Positions 37,298 to 46,123 of a stretch of DNA of 64,000 nt are shown piece by piece. A program made the translations under genes and the position numbers. Below the pieces are notes generated by a model. It was not told the origin of the DNA. It saw only the letters and a list, made by a program, of their open reading frames with translations, and searched no databases. The stretch is from an uncultured Flavobacteriales bacterium. Lineage in GTDB: Bacteria > Bacteroidota > Bacteroidia > Flavobacteriales_G > Salibacteraceae. The stretch spans positions 62,001 to 126,000 of the forward strand of contig CALSPD010000014.1 in assembly GCA_943788145.1 (NCBI GenBank), read 5' to 3'. Numbering within the stretch: position 1 is the stretch's first letter; the number at the start of each line of letters is the position of its first letter.

Positions 37298-37508
37298 ATT
37301 TATTTACCTCACTGTTGTTCATAGGTAAGTCAGCGCGTTTGGTACACACTTCTTCGGCTTCCTTTTCCTTCGCCTTCTTGATAATTACATAAACATCTCC
37401 ATCTTTAACCGTTTGACATTTGCACACCCATTCCTTGTCGCAACTTGAAGCAAGGATAAAAAAGCTAAATGCAAGGATAAAATGTTGGCCACGAATCATT
37501 TTTGGCAT
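37263..37508 (-). CDS. Small Cys-containing lipoprotein
   Basis: An 81-residue lipoprotein (HFILAFSFFILASSC) with WVCKCQTV soon after the lipid Cys, a Lys/Glu-rich helix, EEVCTKRADLP and VNKCVLQG. It is more divergent than its relatives but has the same layout of early Cys cluster, middle Cys and late Cys. Its end overlaps the start of the MauE/thioredoxin-like gene, so the two are coupled. A TAACTTTG -7 box lies 14 nt upstream. Confidence 0.7.
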   Translation of the reverse strand: MPKMIRGQHFILAFSFFILASSCDKEWVCKCQTVKDGDVYVIIKKAKEKEAEEVCTKRADLPMNNSEVNKCVLQGKYSSKK

Positions 37509-37521
37509 ATTTGAAGTGCAG

Positions 37522-37529
37522 CAAAGTTA
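37522..37529 (-). promoter_or_regulatory. Bacteroidota -7 box (TAACTTTG)
   Basis: The minus strand reads TAACTTTG, an exact TAnnTTTG match, 14 nt before the lipoprotein ATG at 37508. It likely drives the minus-strand redox and lipoprotein operon down to about 34.1 kb. No clear -33 box is seen. Confidence 0.45.
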
Positions 37530-37581
37530 AAGCTATAATCGCTTTTTCTCAGCAGTAATTGAACTAGAAACAAGTATTAAC

Positions 37582-38016
37582 ATGGCTCTATTATCGAACA
37601 AAGGATTGGAAAAATACGATGCTAAAATTTTACTGGCATGGGGAGAAAGTATTGATGGCAACAGTAAAATCACCCAATGGTTTATGAAAAACAGTTATAT
37701 TGAATTGGGCTTGTTTCATTACGCACTGCGCAATGAAAAGCGTTCGCGTGAATGGTTGTTAAACAATGGATACCCTCACCTTATGGCGCTAATCAATGGT
37801 ATTGAGGGCCGTCAAAATGCATTGGTTTGGCTCAAAACGCATGGATATGATATTTTACATGAAATGGCGCTGATTGGCGATAACGATGACAATGCCTTCC
37901 GCACACTCATGCGACCTGAAACACAAGTTTACGCCATGCTCGCAAAAAAAATGGCCTTTATTAAAAACGAAATTGAAGAGAACAACCGCGACATTCACAA
38001 ATTCGATCCGAACTAG
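37582..38016 (+). CDS. Conserved hypothetical alpha-helical protein
   Basis: A 144-residue soluble protein, not recognised beyond being of a type seen in Bacteroidota. It appears to consist of short helical repeats with the pattern W-(F/L)-x3-(S/G)Y-x2-L/h followed by an Ala-rich helix: ITQWFMKNSYIELGLFHYAL, SREWLLNNGYPHLMALI and ALVWLKTHGYDILHEMAL. Such an array could be a small protein-binding scaffold, similar in spirit to ankyrin or HEAT units. The C-terminus is a charged helix. It converges on the MORN gene and overlaps it by 4 nt. Confidence 0.65.
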   Translation: MALLSNKGLEKYDAKILLAWGESIDGNSKITQWFMKNSYIELGLFHYALRNEKRSREWLLNNGYPHLMALINGIEGRQNALVWLKTHGYDILHEMALIGDNDDNAFRTLMRPETQVYAMLAKKMAFIKNEIEENNRDIHKFDPN

Positions 38017-38471
38017 TCTTTAAGCGCTTTCCCCGCCTCAAACTGACCCTTCCAAACTGTGCCATCAGGGTATTTGATCTTACCCTTGCCATTCATTTTA
38101 CCTCGCTCGAAATGTCCGCGGTAGATTTGACCATTGGGCCATTCCATTTGACCTTTACCGTGCGGATCATCATTCTTCCATCGCCCAAAATATTTACGTC
38201 CATTCGGCCATTCCATTGTTCCCTTTCCATGCCGCATTCCATTTTGCCATCGGCCTTCGTAGTAAATACTGTCCGACCATATCATGGTGCCTTTTCCGCT
38301 AAACTCTCCTTCGAAAATTTCACCATAATACTTAGATCCATTTTCCCAGAAAACGGTATGATATCCATCCGTCAACAGCCGCATATCTTCAGGTTTTGTT
38401 ACCTGAGAATGAACTTGACCAGCAACAAAAACACTCAAACCGACAGTAACAACAATAGACTTTATCTTCAT
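38013..38471 (-). CDS. Exported MORN-repeat protein
   Basis: A 152-residue protein with a signal peptide (VVTVGLSVFVAGQVHSQ) and about five MORN repeats of about 23 residues (for example YYEGRWQNGMRHGKGTMEWPNG, then KYFGRWKNDDPHGKGQMEWPNG). MORN units form an elongated beta-sheet and bind lipids or proteins. The exported location points to an envelope role. It overlaps the upstream head-GIN gene by 4 nt (ATGA), so both are made from one message. Confidence 0.88.
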   Translation of the reverse strand: MKIKSIVVTVGLSVFVAGQVHSQVTKPEDMRLLTDGYHTVFWENGSKYYGEIFEGEFSGKGTMIWSDSIYYEGRWQNGMRHGKGTMEWPNGRKYFGRWKNDDPHGKGQMEWPNGQIYRGHFERGKMNGKGKIKYPDGTVWKGQFEAGKALKD

Positions 38472-39163
38472 TTAATTTGCTTCAATTCCCCCGCCCCACT
38501 TATGTCCTGATTAATGCTTGGACTTCCTTTGTATTTAACTTCACCTGCTCCCGAAATATCGACATTCAATTCGTCCGATACCGACAATTCGACTTCGCTG
38601 GCTCCAGAAATGTCAATATCCGCAGTTTTAGACGCCAAATCAAAAGCGTCAACTTCAGCCGCACCTGAAAGTTCGAGGATTAAATGATCGGCTCGACCCT
38701 TCAACTTCACTTCACCACCTCCACTTAAATCAAGTTCAAACTCATCAACATCAACCGCCATATCGGCTTCAGCTGCCCCAGAAATATCTAAATCGAATTT
38801 TCCAGCTTTCAAAGTTCCTGATGTCTTTACGGTACTCGCACCAGACAAGGAAACGGCCGTCATTGTTTCATAGTAAACAGTGACTATTAGGTCGTCCGTG
38901 TTCAACATTTTGTTTTCAGAGGAAATGATTAATTCTCCTGATTTTACTTCGACTAATATGTGCTCATGAATGTTCTCATCCGTTTCTATGACCACTTTAG
39001 GTTCACCGTGAATGAGCACCACCTCGAACACACCTGATGTACTAATGCGCTCAAATGCTTCTACTTCATGATTCTTGCTGATCACTTTTCCATTGCCCGT
39101 TATCGTTTCTCCACAGGCATTTAAAACGAAACTTAATAAGGTTAGAAGTAAAAGATTTCTCAT
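38468..39163 (-). CDS. Head-GIN (DUF2807) lipoprotein
   Basis: A 231-residue lipoprotein (LLLLTLLSFVLNAC) of the head-GIN/DUF2807 family. The opening ITGNGKVISKNHEVEAFERISTSGVFEVVLIHGE is diagnostic. It is followed by a beta-helix built from repeats such as VSLSGASTVK, LDISGAAEAD, LDLSGGGEVK and DISGASEVE. These proteins are predicted to sit in the periplasm or at the surface; function unknown. A second head-GIN protein lies in the sigma-linked cluster at 55.4 kb. A CRP-type palindrome lies 29 nt upstream. Confidence 0.88.
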   Translation of the reverse strand: MRNLLLLTLLSFVLNACGETITGNGKVISKNHEVEAFERISTSGVFEVVLIHGEPKVVIETDENIHEHILVEVKSGELIISSENKMLNTDDLIVTVYYETMTAVSLSGASTVKTSGTLKAGKFDLDISGAAEADMAVDVDEFELDLSGGGEVKLKGRADHLILELSGAAEVDAFDLASKTADIDISGASEVELSVSDELNVDISGAGEVKYKGSPSINQDISGAGELKQIK

Positions 39164-39191
39164 TTGATGTAGATTTGGTGAGGTTCAAAAG

Positions 39192-39207
39192 TGTGAAATG
39201 TTTCACA
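39192..39207. promoter_or_regulatory. CRP/FNR-type palindrome TGTGA-N6-TCACA
   Basis: The 16-bp sequence TGTGAAATGTTTCACA is a perfect inverted repeat and fits the TGTGA-N6-TCACA consensus of Crp/Fnr-family regulators. It is centred in the divergent gap between the head-GIN gene (ATG 39163) and pepE (ATG 39230). It overlaps a candidate -7 box for the head-GIN gene (CACTTTTG on the minus strand, 39193-39186). Confidence 0.55.
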
Positions 39208-39229
39208 TTTAACTCGAAAAACTATCTAA

Positions 39230-39919
39230 ATGAAGCTTCTTTTATTGAGTAACTCGACCAATCCGGGTCAACCATACCTCGAATGGCCGATGGGTTACAT
39301 TGATCGCTTTTTAGGCGAAGTCCGTTCTGTTTTATTCATTCCATATGCTGCTGTAAACTTTAGTTATGACGACTATGAGCGCAAAGTAGCTGACGCCATG
39401 AGCGCAGCTGGGATTACTGTTCGGTCCATTCATCATGAGGCTTCGCCTAAAGATGCGATTGCCAGTGCAAGAGCGATAATAGTTGGGGGTGGAAATACCT
39501 TCCACTTGCTGAAAACATTGCAAGAATTGGATTTAATCGATCCAATCCGCACTAAAGTTCAATTAGGAACTCCATACATTGGATGGAGTGCAGGTTCGAA
39601 CTTGGCGTGCCCTACGATCAGAACAACGAACGACATGCCAGTGGTTGAACCTCAAAATTTCGATGCACTGAACTTAATTTCGTTTCAAATCAACCCACAT
39701 TTTACGGAACGTACCATAGCCGGACACGGGGGTGAATCGCGCCTACAGCGCTTGTTGGAATATAGCGCGGTCAATGAATATCCAGTTGTTTGTCTTCCAG
39801 AAAATTGTGGAATTCGAATGGATGAAAGTGGCATGCGCCTGCTTTCTGCTGAACCGGTAAAGATGATTCGAAAAGGTGGCGAAATCACTACGCTGCACCA
39901 CGGAATGATTACGATTTAA
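39230..39919 (+). CDS. pepE: Dipeptidase E (peptidase family S51)
   Basis: A 229-residue protein of family-typical length. PepE hallmarks: MKLLLLSNSTNPGQPYLEW, a SVLFIPYAAV strand, AIIVGGGNTFHLLKTL, the nucleophile in YIGWSAGSNLACPTI (Ser near residue 119), and FQINPHFT containing the likely catalytic His. The enzyme hydrolyses dipeptides with N-terminal Asp. It is cytoplasmic, single-gene, and divergent from the head-GIN gene. With the Asp/Glu-specific S46 peptidase downstream it would suit use of acidic peptides. Confidence 0.9.
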   Translation: MKLLLLSNSTNPGQPYLEWPMGYIDRFLGEVRSVLFIPYAAVNFSYDDYERKVADAMSAAGITVRSIHHEASPKDAIASARAIIVGGGNTFHLLKTLQELDLIDPIRTKVQLGTPYIGWSAGSNLACPTIRTTNDMPVVEPQNFDALNLISFQINPHFTERTIAGHGGESRLQRLLEYSAVNEYPVVCLPENCGIRMDESGMRLLSAEPVKMIRKGGEITTLHHGMITI

Positions 39920-39923
39920 TCGT

Positions 39924-40241
39924 TTATTTCTTTCCTTTCTGTTTCGCTTGCTTGATGCTGTCAATTTTACTTTGATCGTAAGATTGATGCTTGGGTGCTT
40001 CCTTTTTTACCGATGACTCTGAAACAACTTCCGTCTCTGTTTTTATTTCATCAGCCGGAACAACTTTTTCTGCTTCCTGAGTTTCCGAAACGGATCCATT
40101 ATGCGCTTCAATCTTCGTTTCGGGCTTGTTCTCAGATTTCGTTTCCTCTACTTGGGCATTCTCGCTGTGATTCGTTTCGGGCTTTTGGCTTGAGCATCCT
40201 ACAAAAACTAGGATGCTAGCGCTGAATAATAATTTTCTCAT
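39924..40241 (-). CDS. Low-complexity Glu/Lys-rich lipoprotein
   Basis: A 105-residue lipoprotein (LLFSASILVFVGC, lipid Cys near 16). The mature part is almost entirely Glu, Lys, Ser, Thr and Val (VEETKSENKPETKIEA, ESSVKKEAPKHQ) and is probably disordered, ending SKIDSIKQAKQKGKK. No domain is visible. It overlaps the end of the upstream T9SS gene by 26 nt, suggesting a joint message. It may be a flexible tether or linker protein of the envelope; that is a guess from composition. Confidence 0.65.
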   Translation of the reverse strand: MRKLLFSASILVFVGCSSQKPETNHSENAQVEETKSENKPETKIEAHNGSVSETQEAEKVVPADEIKTETEVVSESSVKKEAPKHQSYDQSKIDSIKQAKQKGKK

Positions 40242-42432
40242 TGATCAAAATTTCGGAATCCGATTTCACTTGTAAAAAATATTGTCCTGAGGCTAAGGCA
40301 AGCTTATTGAAGCCCAATTCATGTTTACCTGGCTTCACATAGTCCGTAAATAAAGTTTTCACTTCCCGTCCTTGCATGTCAAAGATCACCCCGGTTAGCA
40401 CTTTCCCTTCGACTAATTCAATCTGAACATACATCATGTCAGCACTTGATAGCGGATTAGGGAAAACACGGTTATTGATGCTTGCTATTTCTTCTTGTCC
40501 CAACGGCACGATTTCTCCATTAAACAATTGATACGTGTCGCCATCAACAATATAAACGATGAACCCACCAAGGTTTACCGTGTCGGTATCGCCAGGAATA
40601 AATTCAACGACCTGAATCATATCTTCCACAGTTAGTGAGTCAAAGCAGTCGTCATTCCAAGCAATAAGCCTAACATCAAAGCTGCCTGTGTCTAGATAGC
40701 TAACCAATGGGTTTTGTTGAGTCGAAACGTTCGGAATACCTCCTTCAAATGTCCATTCCCACGCGATTGGATTGTTTGTTGAGTTATCGTAGAAGTTCAC
40801 AAAATAGGTTGGAATACCGATAGAATCATTTGAATAAAAATCAACCCCCGGTCCCTCTGCAGGCACATAATCGCCCTTAATTTCAGCCAATCTCGTTACA
40901 TATCTATTGGAGCTTGAAGTGTGGCATCCACCCATCCAAACTTCTGGCGAAGAAGCACTATGTTTTCGCTGCATGGCTGTGTAATCGCCCCATCTTTCTG
41001 GACTTCCGATAAAACTAATGGGTGATGCACCAGACACTATTTGAGTTGAGCTCGACCATTGCATCTCTTGATCGCAATTCATAACGCGCATTTGGGGATA
41101 GATGGTGCTGCCTGTTCGAAGCGCCCCGACCATCACACTTTTATCGCACTCATTCATGCCAAAAGAAGCAAGACTTGGATAAGCATAGTCAAATCCAGAT
41201 TGACCAAAGACGGCCTCTTCTGTTTGACTTGTGTTATCCACAGGAATTCGATAATAGAAAACACCACAATAGCCCGTTCCCAGATAATCACCGGCATGAA
41301 CCGTATGCACGATGCCATTCAAATAAAACGCATTTTGCATTCTACAATCTCCTACATCCATCAAACTAGATGATCCAAGTTGGTTACCATCGGCTGCTAC
41401 TTCATAATCAGCTAGAATATCGTCAGCCGTGAGCTGTGGATTTCCATTCATATTGTCCGTAATCTCATAGAGGTATATTCGAGTCGAACCACCTGGCCTT
41501 GAGCTGGTGAAATACATATTCGGTCCATAACTTCCCTGCTGTCCATATGACGCAGGCACAACGGTGAACGCTTTGGCCCCGTTTCCGTCAAACACGTCAT
41601 CCCAAACCGAATAGCTCACGGTTGAGTTGCCATTGTATCCATCAAACTTGTCGATTTGATAAATCACGGACTGGTTGAAACTGTTGTTGCTGTAAAAAAG
41701 ATTGGTAGTGATGAAAAGTTCATCTCCAGAAACACCAATGTTTGGATAGTCTGTCCAACTCTGATCGTTTAGGGGATTACCTGGCAGTGAATAAATGTCC
41801 CAACCATCGTTTTCAGGATCGTTGGTTTTTGAAAAACACACAAAGATTTTCGAGTTGGTATAATTTGTTCCGTGTAATAAAACATAGATAAAGCGGTCTT
41901 CTTCGCTATCGTATAACACCCTTGGATCGAATAAGTATGAACTTGTCGTCAATCCACTGAAAAAACTTGTATGTGTGGTAACACCCGTTTGGGTTCCAGT
42001 TTCATTGAAGTAAGAAATATCTTCATTATCAACCGCCACCAGTCGTCCATTATTGGAAATCGCCATGGTGTTATCTGGCGGTGTGTAGCTGTTCATGGTC
42101 GTTCCCGTGATTCCAGTGCCGATGGTTGGTGTAACGGCTCGTCCACCATTTTCATTTCCTATTCCTAAAGAAGCACTCGCTTTTACCGGGCGTTTATCCA
42201 TTTTCATCACATCAATAGAATCGCCTTTTGTGTGGTAAATGGCCGTTTTCTTTAGGACTGTCATCCACTCGTCTTGAGCGGGCACGCCAACAACACTTGC
42301 AACCTTTTGTGCTGATTTGATTTCACTTCTCTTGCCTACTTGAACCTTTTCTCCGTCCACAATGGACTGAGCTTTTAGACCTAAAGAAAATGTAAAAAAG
42401 AGCAAACTGCTCAGGATAACCGCTTGTTTCAT
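40216..42432 (-). CDS. Secreted protein with PKD domain and type-A T9SS C-terminus
   Basis: From ATG 42432 the protein is 738 residues with a signal peptide (VILSSLLFFTFSLGLKAQ). Residues about 95-520 form a large region that looks propeller-like (TSYLFDPRVLYDSEEDRFIYVLL, WTDYPNIGVSGDELFITTNLF). A PKD domain follows (YFVNFYDNSTNNPIAWEWTFEGG), then a type-A T9SS domain (NNRVFPNPLSSADMMYVQI, GVIFDMQGREVKTL, LASGQYFLQVKSDSEILINEKIII). No catalytic motif is seen. Likely extracellular; an upstream in-frame ATG at 42495 would put 21 residues before the signal peptide and is less likely. Confidence 0.87.
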   Translation of the reverse strand: MKQAVILSSLLFFTFSLGLKAQSIVDGEKVQVGKRSEIKSAQKVASVVGVPAQDEWMTVLKKTAIYHTKGDSIDVMKMDKRPVKASASLGIGNENGGRAVTPTIGTGITGTTMNSYTPPDNTMAISNNGRLVAVDNEDISYFNETGTQTGVTTHTSFFSGLTTSSYLFDPRVLYDSEEDRFIYVLLHGTNYTNSKIFVCFSKTNDPENDGWDIYSLPGNPLNDQSWTDYPNIGVSGDELFITTNLFYSNNSFNQSVIYQIDKFDGYNGNSTVSYSVWDDVFDGNGAKAFTVVPASYGQQGSYGPNMYFTSSRPGGSTRIYLYEITDNMNGNPQLTADDILADYEVAADGNQLGSSSLMDVGDCRMQNAFYLNGIVHTVHAGDYLGTGYCGVFYYRIPVDNTSQTEEAVFGQSGFDYAYPSLASFGMNECDKSVMVGALRTGSTIYPQMRVMNCDQEMQWSSSTQIVSGASPISFIGSPERWGDYTAMQRKHSASSPEVWMGGCHTSSSNRYVTRLAEIKGDYVPAEGPGVDFYSNDSIGIPTYFVNFYDNSTNNPIAWEWTFEGGIPNVSTQQNPLVSYLDTGSFDVRLIAWNDDCFDSLTVEDMIQVVEFIPGDTDTVNLGGFIVYIVDGDTYQLFNGEIVPLGQEEIASINNRVFPNPLSSADMMYVQIELVEGKVLTGVIFDMQGREVKTLFTDYVKPGKHELGFNKLALASGQYFLQVKSDSEILINEKIIIQR

Positions 42433-42513
42433 AAATTTCTGATTCAAAAGTGTCGATGCTTTTCTTCCTTGCAAATATGCTTCTTTTGCATTCATACACT
42501 AAGCAATAGACGC

Positions 42514-44682
42514 ATGACATTTAAAATAGTGAGAACAATCACCTTTTCTTTTTTCTTCAGTTTCATTCTAACTGCATCGGCTACGGAAGGTATGTGGATT
42601 CCTTCCATGATTAAGCAATTGGTTTCAGACGACATGGCCTCCATGGGCATGAAAATCAGCGCAGATGATCTATACAGCATTAACCACTCAAGCATTAAGG
42701 ACGCAGTTGTGCACTTCAATGGAGGCTGCACATCGGTGTTGGTGAGCGATCAGGGTTTGCTTCTTACAAATCACCATTGTGGTTACAGTCGAATTCAAGC
42801 CCACAGTTCTTTGGAACACAATTATTTAGAAGATGGATTTTGGGCCGCGACTAAAAAGGACGAATTGGCAAATCCCGAAATGGAAGCCACCATCATCAAA
42901 GAAATTAGAGATGTGACAAAAGAAATATTGGCCGATTTACCGGAAAATGCAACTGAGATCCAACGGTCTGAATGGATTGCAGCAAAGACCAAAGAAATCG
43001 TTGCTACGGCTAAAGAAGGAACGCATTTCAGTGCTTACATCAGGCCTTTCTACCATGGCAATCAATTCTTGTTATTTATTGTTGAGGTATTTGAAGATGT
43101 TCGATTGGTAGGTGCTCCACCATCGAGTATTGGGAAATATGGATTTGATACGGATAATTGGGTTTGGCCTAGACACACGGGCGACTTCAGTGTCTTTCGT
43201 ATTTATGCCGATAAGGATAATAAGCCCGCGGCATTCAATGAGGAAAATGTACCTTACAAACCGGCTTACCACTTGCCGGTCAGTCTCGAAGGTGTTGATC
43301 AGGATGACTTCACTTTAGTATATGGCTTTCCGGGCACCACGGAAAACTACATTACAAGTTCGGATGTGGAAGATGTGCTTCAAACAATCAATCCTTTGCG
43401 ATTAAAAATGCGCCAAGCATCCCTCGGTATTATTGACGCAGCCATGCGCCAAGATGAATTGACCAAAATTCAATATGCCGCCAAGCAGAGCCGCATCAGC
43501 AATGCATACAAAAAATGGATAGGTCAATCGAAAGGCCTTATTCGACACCGAGCGGTTGAAAAGAAGGACAGCTTGGAACGCGTTTTTCAAGCGCGTGTAG
43601 AGACCAACCCCGATTGGAATGAAAAATATGGAAGCTTATTGCTTAATATGTCTTCCATGTCTGTTTTAATTGAACCTCAAACCATTAGCCGAGAGTATTT
43701 CATCGAATTCTATTTCATGGGACCTGAAATTCTCCGCTACGCTGGAGGATACACGGAGTTGATCAATATGTGTAAAGACAAGACTGTATCTGATGCTGAA
43801 ATAGCCGCTTGGGTTGACGATAGAAAATCTAAAATGGGCTACTTCAAAAACTATGACGCACAAGTCGATAAAGACATCATGCAGGCTCAAATCAAGTACT
43901 TTATTGAAGGCCAACCGCAAGCTTTTTTCCTAAGAGACTTAAAAAAGAAAAATGAAAGTTTAGCTCAGTTTGTCGATCGATTGTTTGATGAAACTATCAT
44001 GGCTGATGAAGAAAAAATTACTGCCTTTTTAGAAAATTTTAGCCGGGGCAAAGCCAAAAAAATAGAAAAGGATTTGGCCTATGCTTTTAGCAAACGGATA
44101 TATGATTACTACTTCGAAGTGACCAAACCCAATATGCAAAAAGTGGCAACACGGCAAGACAGCTTACAGCGCGTTTGGATGTCAGCGCTCATGGAAGTTG
44201 TTCCGGAAAAAACCTATTATCCGGATGCGAATGGTACGCTTCGTATAACTTTTGGAAAGGTCGATGGTTATGTGCCCTTTGATGGCGCTGAATACGCCCA
44301 CTACACTACATTGAAAGGCGTTTTGGAAAAAGAAGACGCAACGAATCCAGAATACAACTTACCACCAAAACTGCGCGAACTATATGATGCCAAAGACTAT
44401 GGCGATTATGCAGATGCTTCAGGCGAAATGCGAGTCTGTTTTATTGCTAGCAATCACACATCAGGTGGCAATAGCGGCAGCCCCGTATTCAACGCGAATG
44501 GCGAATTAATTGGTTTGAATTTCGATCGAACATGGGAAAGCACCATGAGTGACATCATGTTCAATCCGACCATTTGCCGAAACATTACGGTTGATATTCG
44601 TTACGTGCTTTTCATTATGGACAAATTTGCCAATGCAGGTCATTTGGTGGTTGAAATGGATTTGGTAAAAGCGTCTAAGTAA
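42514..44682 (+). CDS. S46 dipeptidyl-peptidase, DPP11-like
   Basis: From ATG 42514 the protein is 722 residues with a signal peptide ending ASATEG. Family S46 features: GMWIPSMIKQL, TSVLVSDQGLLLTNHHCGY (catalytic His near residue 85), WPRHTGDFSVFRIYAD (contains the likely Asp), and the nucleophile in SGGNSGSPVFNANGELIGLNFDRTWE (Ser near 653). The residue that separates DPP7 (Gly) from DPP11 (Arg) is Arg here, near 671 in FDRTWE, as in Porphyromonas DPP11, which cuts dipeptides after Asp or Glu. A periplasmic exopeptidase for peptide nutrition. The true start is chosen because upstream in-frame codons precede the signal peptide. Confidence 0.92.
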   Translation: MTFKIVRTITFSFFFSFILTASATEGMWIPSMIKQLVSDDMASMGMKISADDLYSINHSSIKDAVVHFNGGCTSVLVSDQGLLLTNHHCGYSRIQAHSSLEHNYLEDGFWAATKKDELANPEMEATIIKEIRDVTKEILADLPENATEIQRSEWIAAKTKEIVATAKEGTHFSAYIRPFYHGNQFLLFIVEVFEDVRLVGAPPSSIGKYGFDTDNWVWPRHTGDFSVFRIYADKDNKPAAFNEENVPYKPAYHLPVSLEGVDQDDFTLVYGFPGTTENYITSSDVEDVLQTINPLRLKMRQASLGIIDAAMRQDELTKIQYAAKQSRISNAYKKWIGQSKGLIRHRAVEKKDSLERVFQARVETNPDWNEKYGSLLLNMSSMSVLIEPQTISREYFIEFYFMGPEILRYAGGYTELINMCKDKTVSDAEIAAWVDDRKSKMGYFKNYDAQVDKDIMQAQIKYFIEGQPQAFFLRDLKKKNESLAQFVDRLFDETIMADEEKITAFLENFSRGKAKKIEKDLAYAFSKRIYDYYFEVTKPNMQKVATRQDSLQRVWMSALMEVVPEKTYYPDANGTLRITFGKVDGYVPFDGAEYAHYTTLKGVLEKEDATNPEYNLPPKLRELYDAKDYGDYADASGEMRVCFIASNHTSGGNSGSPVFNANGELIGLNFDRTWESTMSDIMFNPTICRNITVDIRYVLFIMDKFANAGHLVVEMDLVKASK

Positions 44683-44729
44683 TCCGAATTTGATCGGTAG
44701 TTTAATTTCTTAAAACCATTATCGCCACA

Positions 44730-44755
44730 TTCCGAAACTTGATAGACGTTCGGAA
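44730..44755. repeat. Inverted repeat TTCCGAA/TTCGGAA between convergent genes
   Basis: TTCCGAA (44730-44736) and TTCGGAA (44749-44755) give a 7-bp stem in the 139-nt gap between the S46 and SpmAB genes. There is no T-run on either side; it could still be a weak bidirectional terminator. Confidence 0.3.
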
Positions 44756-44821
44756 CGCTCGAATGGAGATGGCGGTGTGGTTGACGATTACTGGCACTTA
44801 GCGGACCCTTTAAATGAGGCT

Positions 44822-46045
44822 TCAACCAAAAAACACATAGGAAATAGCAATCGCTGAGAGGATGCCGATAAGATCGGCAAACAAGCCCGCACCAAGCGCA
44901 TAGCGTGTTTTGCGGATGCCCACTGAACCGAAGTAGACGGCAAGGGTGTAAAAGGTGGTTTCAGTGGAACCTTGAAAGACACTGGCCAAACGACCCGTAA
45001 ATGAATCTGCTCCATGCACTTGCATTGCCTCGACCATCATGCCTCTTGCTCCGCTCCCACTGAGCGGCTTCATAAATGCTGTTGGTAAAGCATCGATCAA
45101 GGCAGAATCTAATTGAAATAATGCCGCGAATCCGACCAACAAGTAGTCCATGGCGCCACTTGCTCTGAACAAGCCGATAGCAACTAAGATGGCAACTAAA
45201 TAGGGAATGATTTTGATGGAAATGCTGAAACCATCCTTCGCTCCAGCAATAAATGCATCATAAACATTGATGCGCTTGCGAACGGCCATTAAAATAAATG
45301 CGATGATGATGGAGAGTATGATTCCATTTCCAAACACACTGGAAACCGAGGCTAATTGATCCTGCGACATGCTAGAAAACCACCATAGCAATCCGCCTAT
45401 CATGGCCGTTATGCCCCCTATCCATCCCATCAAAACAGGTTGAAATAAATTGATGCGCTGTCGAAGGCAAACGAAGATCAATCCGGCAAGCGTAGCGAAA
45501 TAAGTAGCTAATAGAATGGGCAGAAAGACGTCTGATGGATTTACCGCGCCATTAGCAGCACGAAGCGCCATAACGCTCACGGGAACTATAGTCAAGCCAG
45601 ACGTGTTCAAAACAATGAACATAATCATGGCATTTGAGGCCGATTCTTTAGTTGCATTCGCCTCCTGCAATTCTTGCATGGCTTTTAGGCCGAGTGGAGT
45701 TGCCGCATTGTCCAACCCAAGCATATTGGCACTAAAATTCATCATCATCGAACCTATGGCGGGATGATTTTTTGGTAGCTCTGGAAACAATTTGCCGAAA
45801 AATGGCGATACAATTCGAGTTAACAGCCCAACCGAACCTCCATCCTCCCCTACTTTCATGATGCCTTGCCATAGTGTGATAACACCGATGAGATAGATGG
45901 AAATGCTCACGCTGGTCTCCGCCATATCGAAGGTGCTCTGAACCATCGCCCCAAACACTTCTGTATCACCGAGCAAAATGAGCCGCAACACGGCTACAAC
46001 AAAGGCCACTATAAAAAACGCTACCCAAATGTAGTTGAACACCAT
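44822..46045 (-). CDS. SpmA-SpmB fusion (nucleoside-recognition domain) membrane protein
   Basis: A 407-residue integral membrane protein. The first half is SpmA-like (MAETSVSISIYLIGVITLWQGIMKV, MMMNFSANMLGLDNAATPLGLKAM), the second SpmB-like (YDAFIAGAKDGFSISIKIIPYLVAILVAIGLF, LMKPLSGSGARGM-like FMKPLSGSGARGMM, FQGSTETTFYTLAVYFGSVG). Both halves carry the Gate/nucleoside-recognition motif. In Bacillus the two are separate sporulation proteins; the fused form is common in non-sporulating Bacteroidota and is presumed to be a transporter or channel. A CAAATTTG -7-like box lies 5 nt before the ATG. Confidence 0.88.
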   Translation of the reverse strand: MVFNYIWVAFFIVAFVVAVLRLILLGDTEVFGAMVQSTFDMAETSVSISIYLIGVITLWQGIMKVGEDGGSVGLLTRIVSPFFGKLFPELPKNHPAIGSMMMNFSANMLGLDNAATPLGLKAMQELQEANATKESASNAMIMFIVLNTSGLTIVPVSVMALRAANGAVNPSDVFLPILLATYFATLAGLIFVCLRQRINLFQPVLMGWIGGITAMIGGLLWWFSSMSQDQLASVSSVFGNGIILSIIIAFILMAVRKRINVYDAFIAGAKDGFSISIKIIPYLVAILVAIGLFRASGAMDYLLVGFAALFQLDSALIDALPTAFMKPLSGSGARGMMVEAMQVHGADSFTGRLASVFQGSTETTFYTLAVYFGSVGIRKTRYALGAGLFADLIGILSAIAISYVFFG

Positions 46046-46123
46046 GCCAGCAAATTTGACCTAATTTTTAGGATGAACTTAAACCGAAGAGGAAATCTAT
46101 GAACGAAGTAAGGTTAGTGATGA

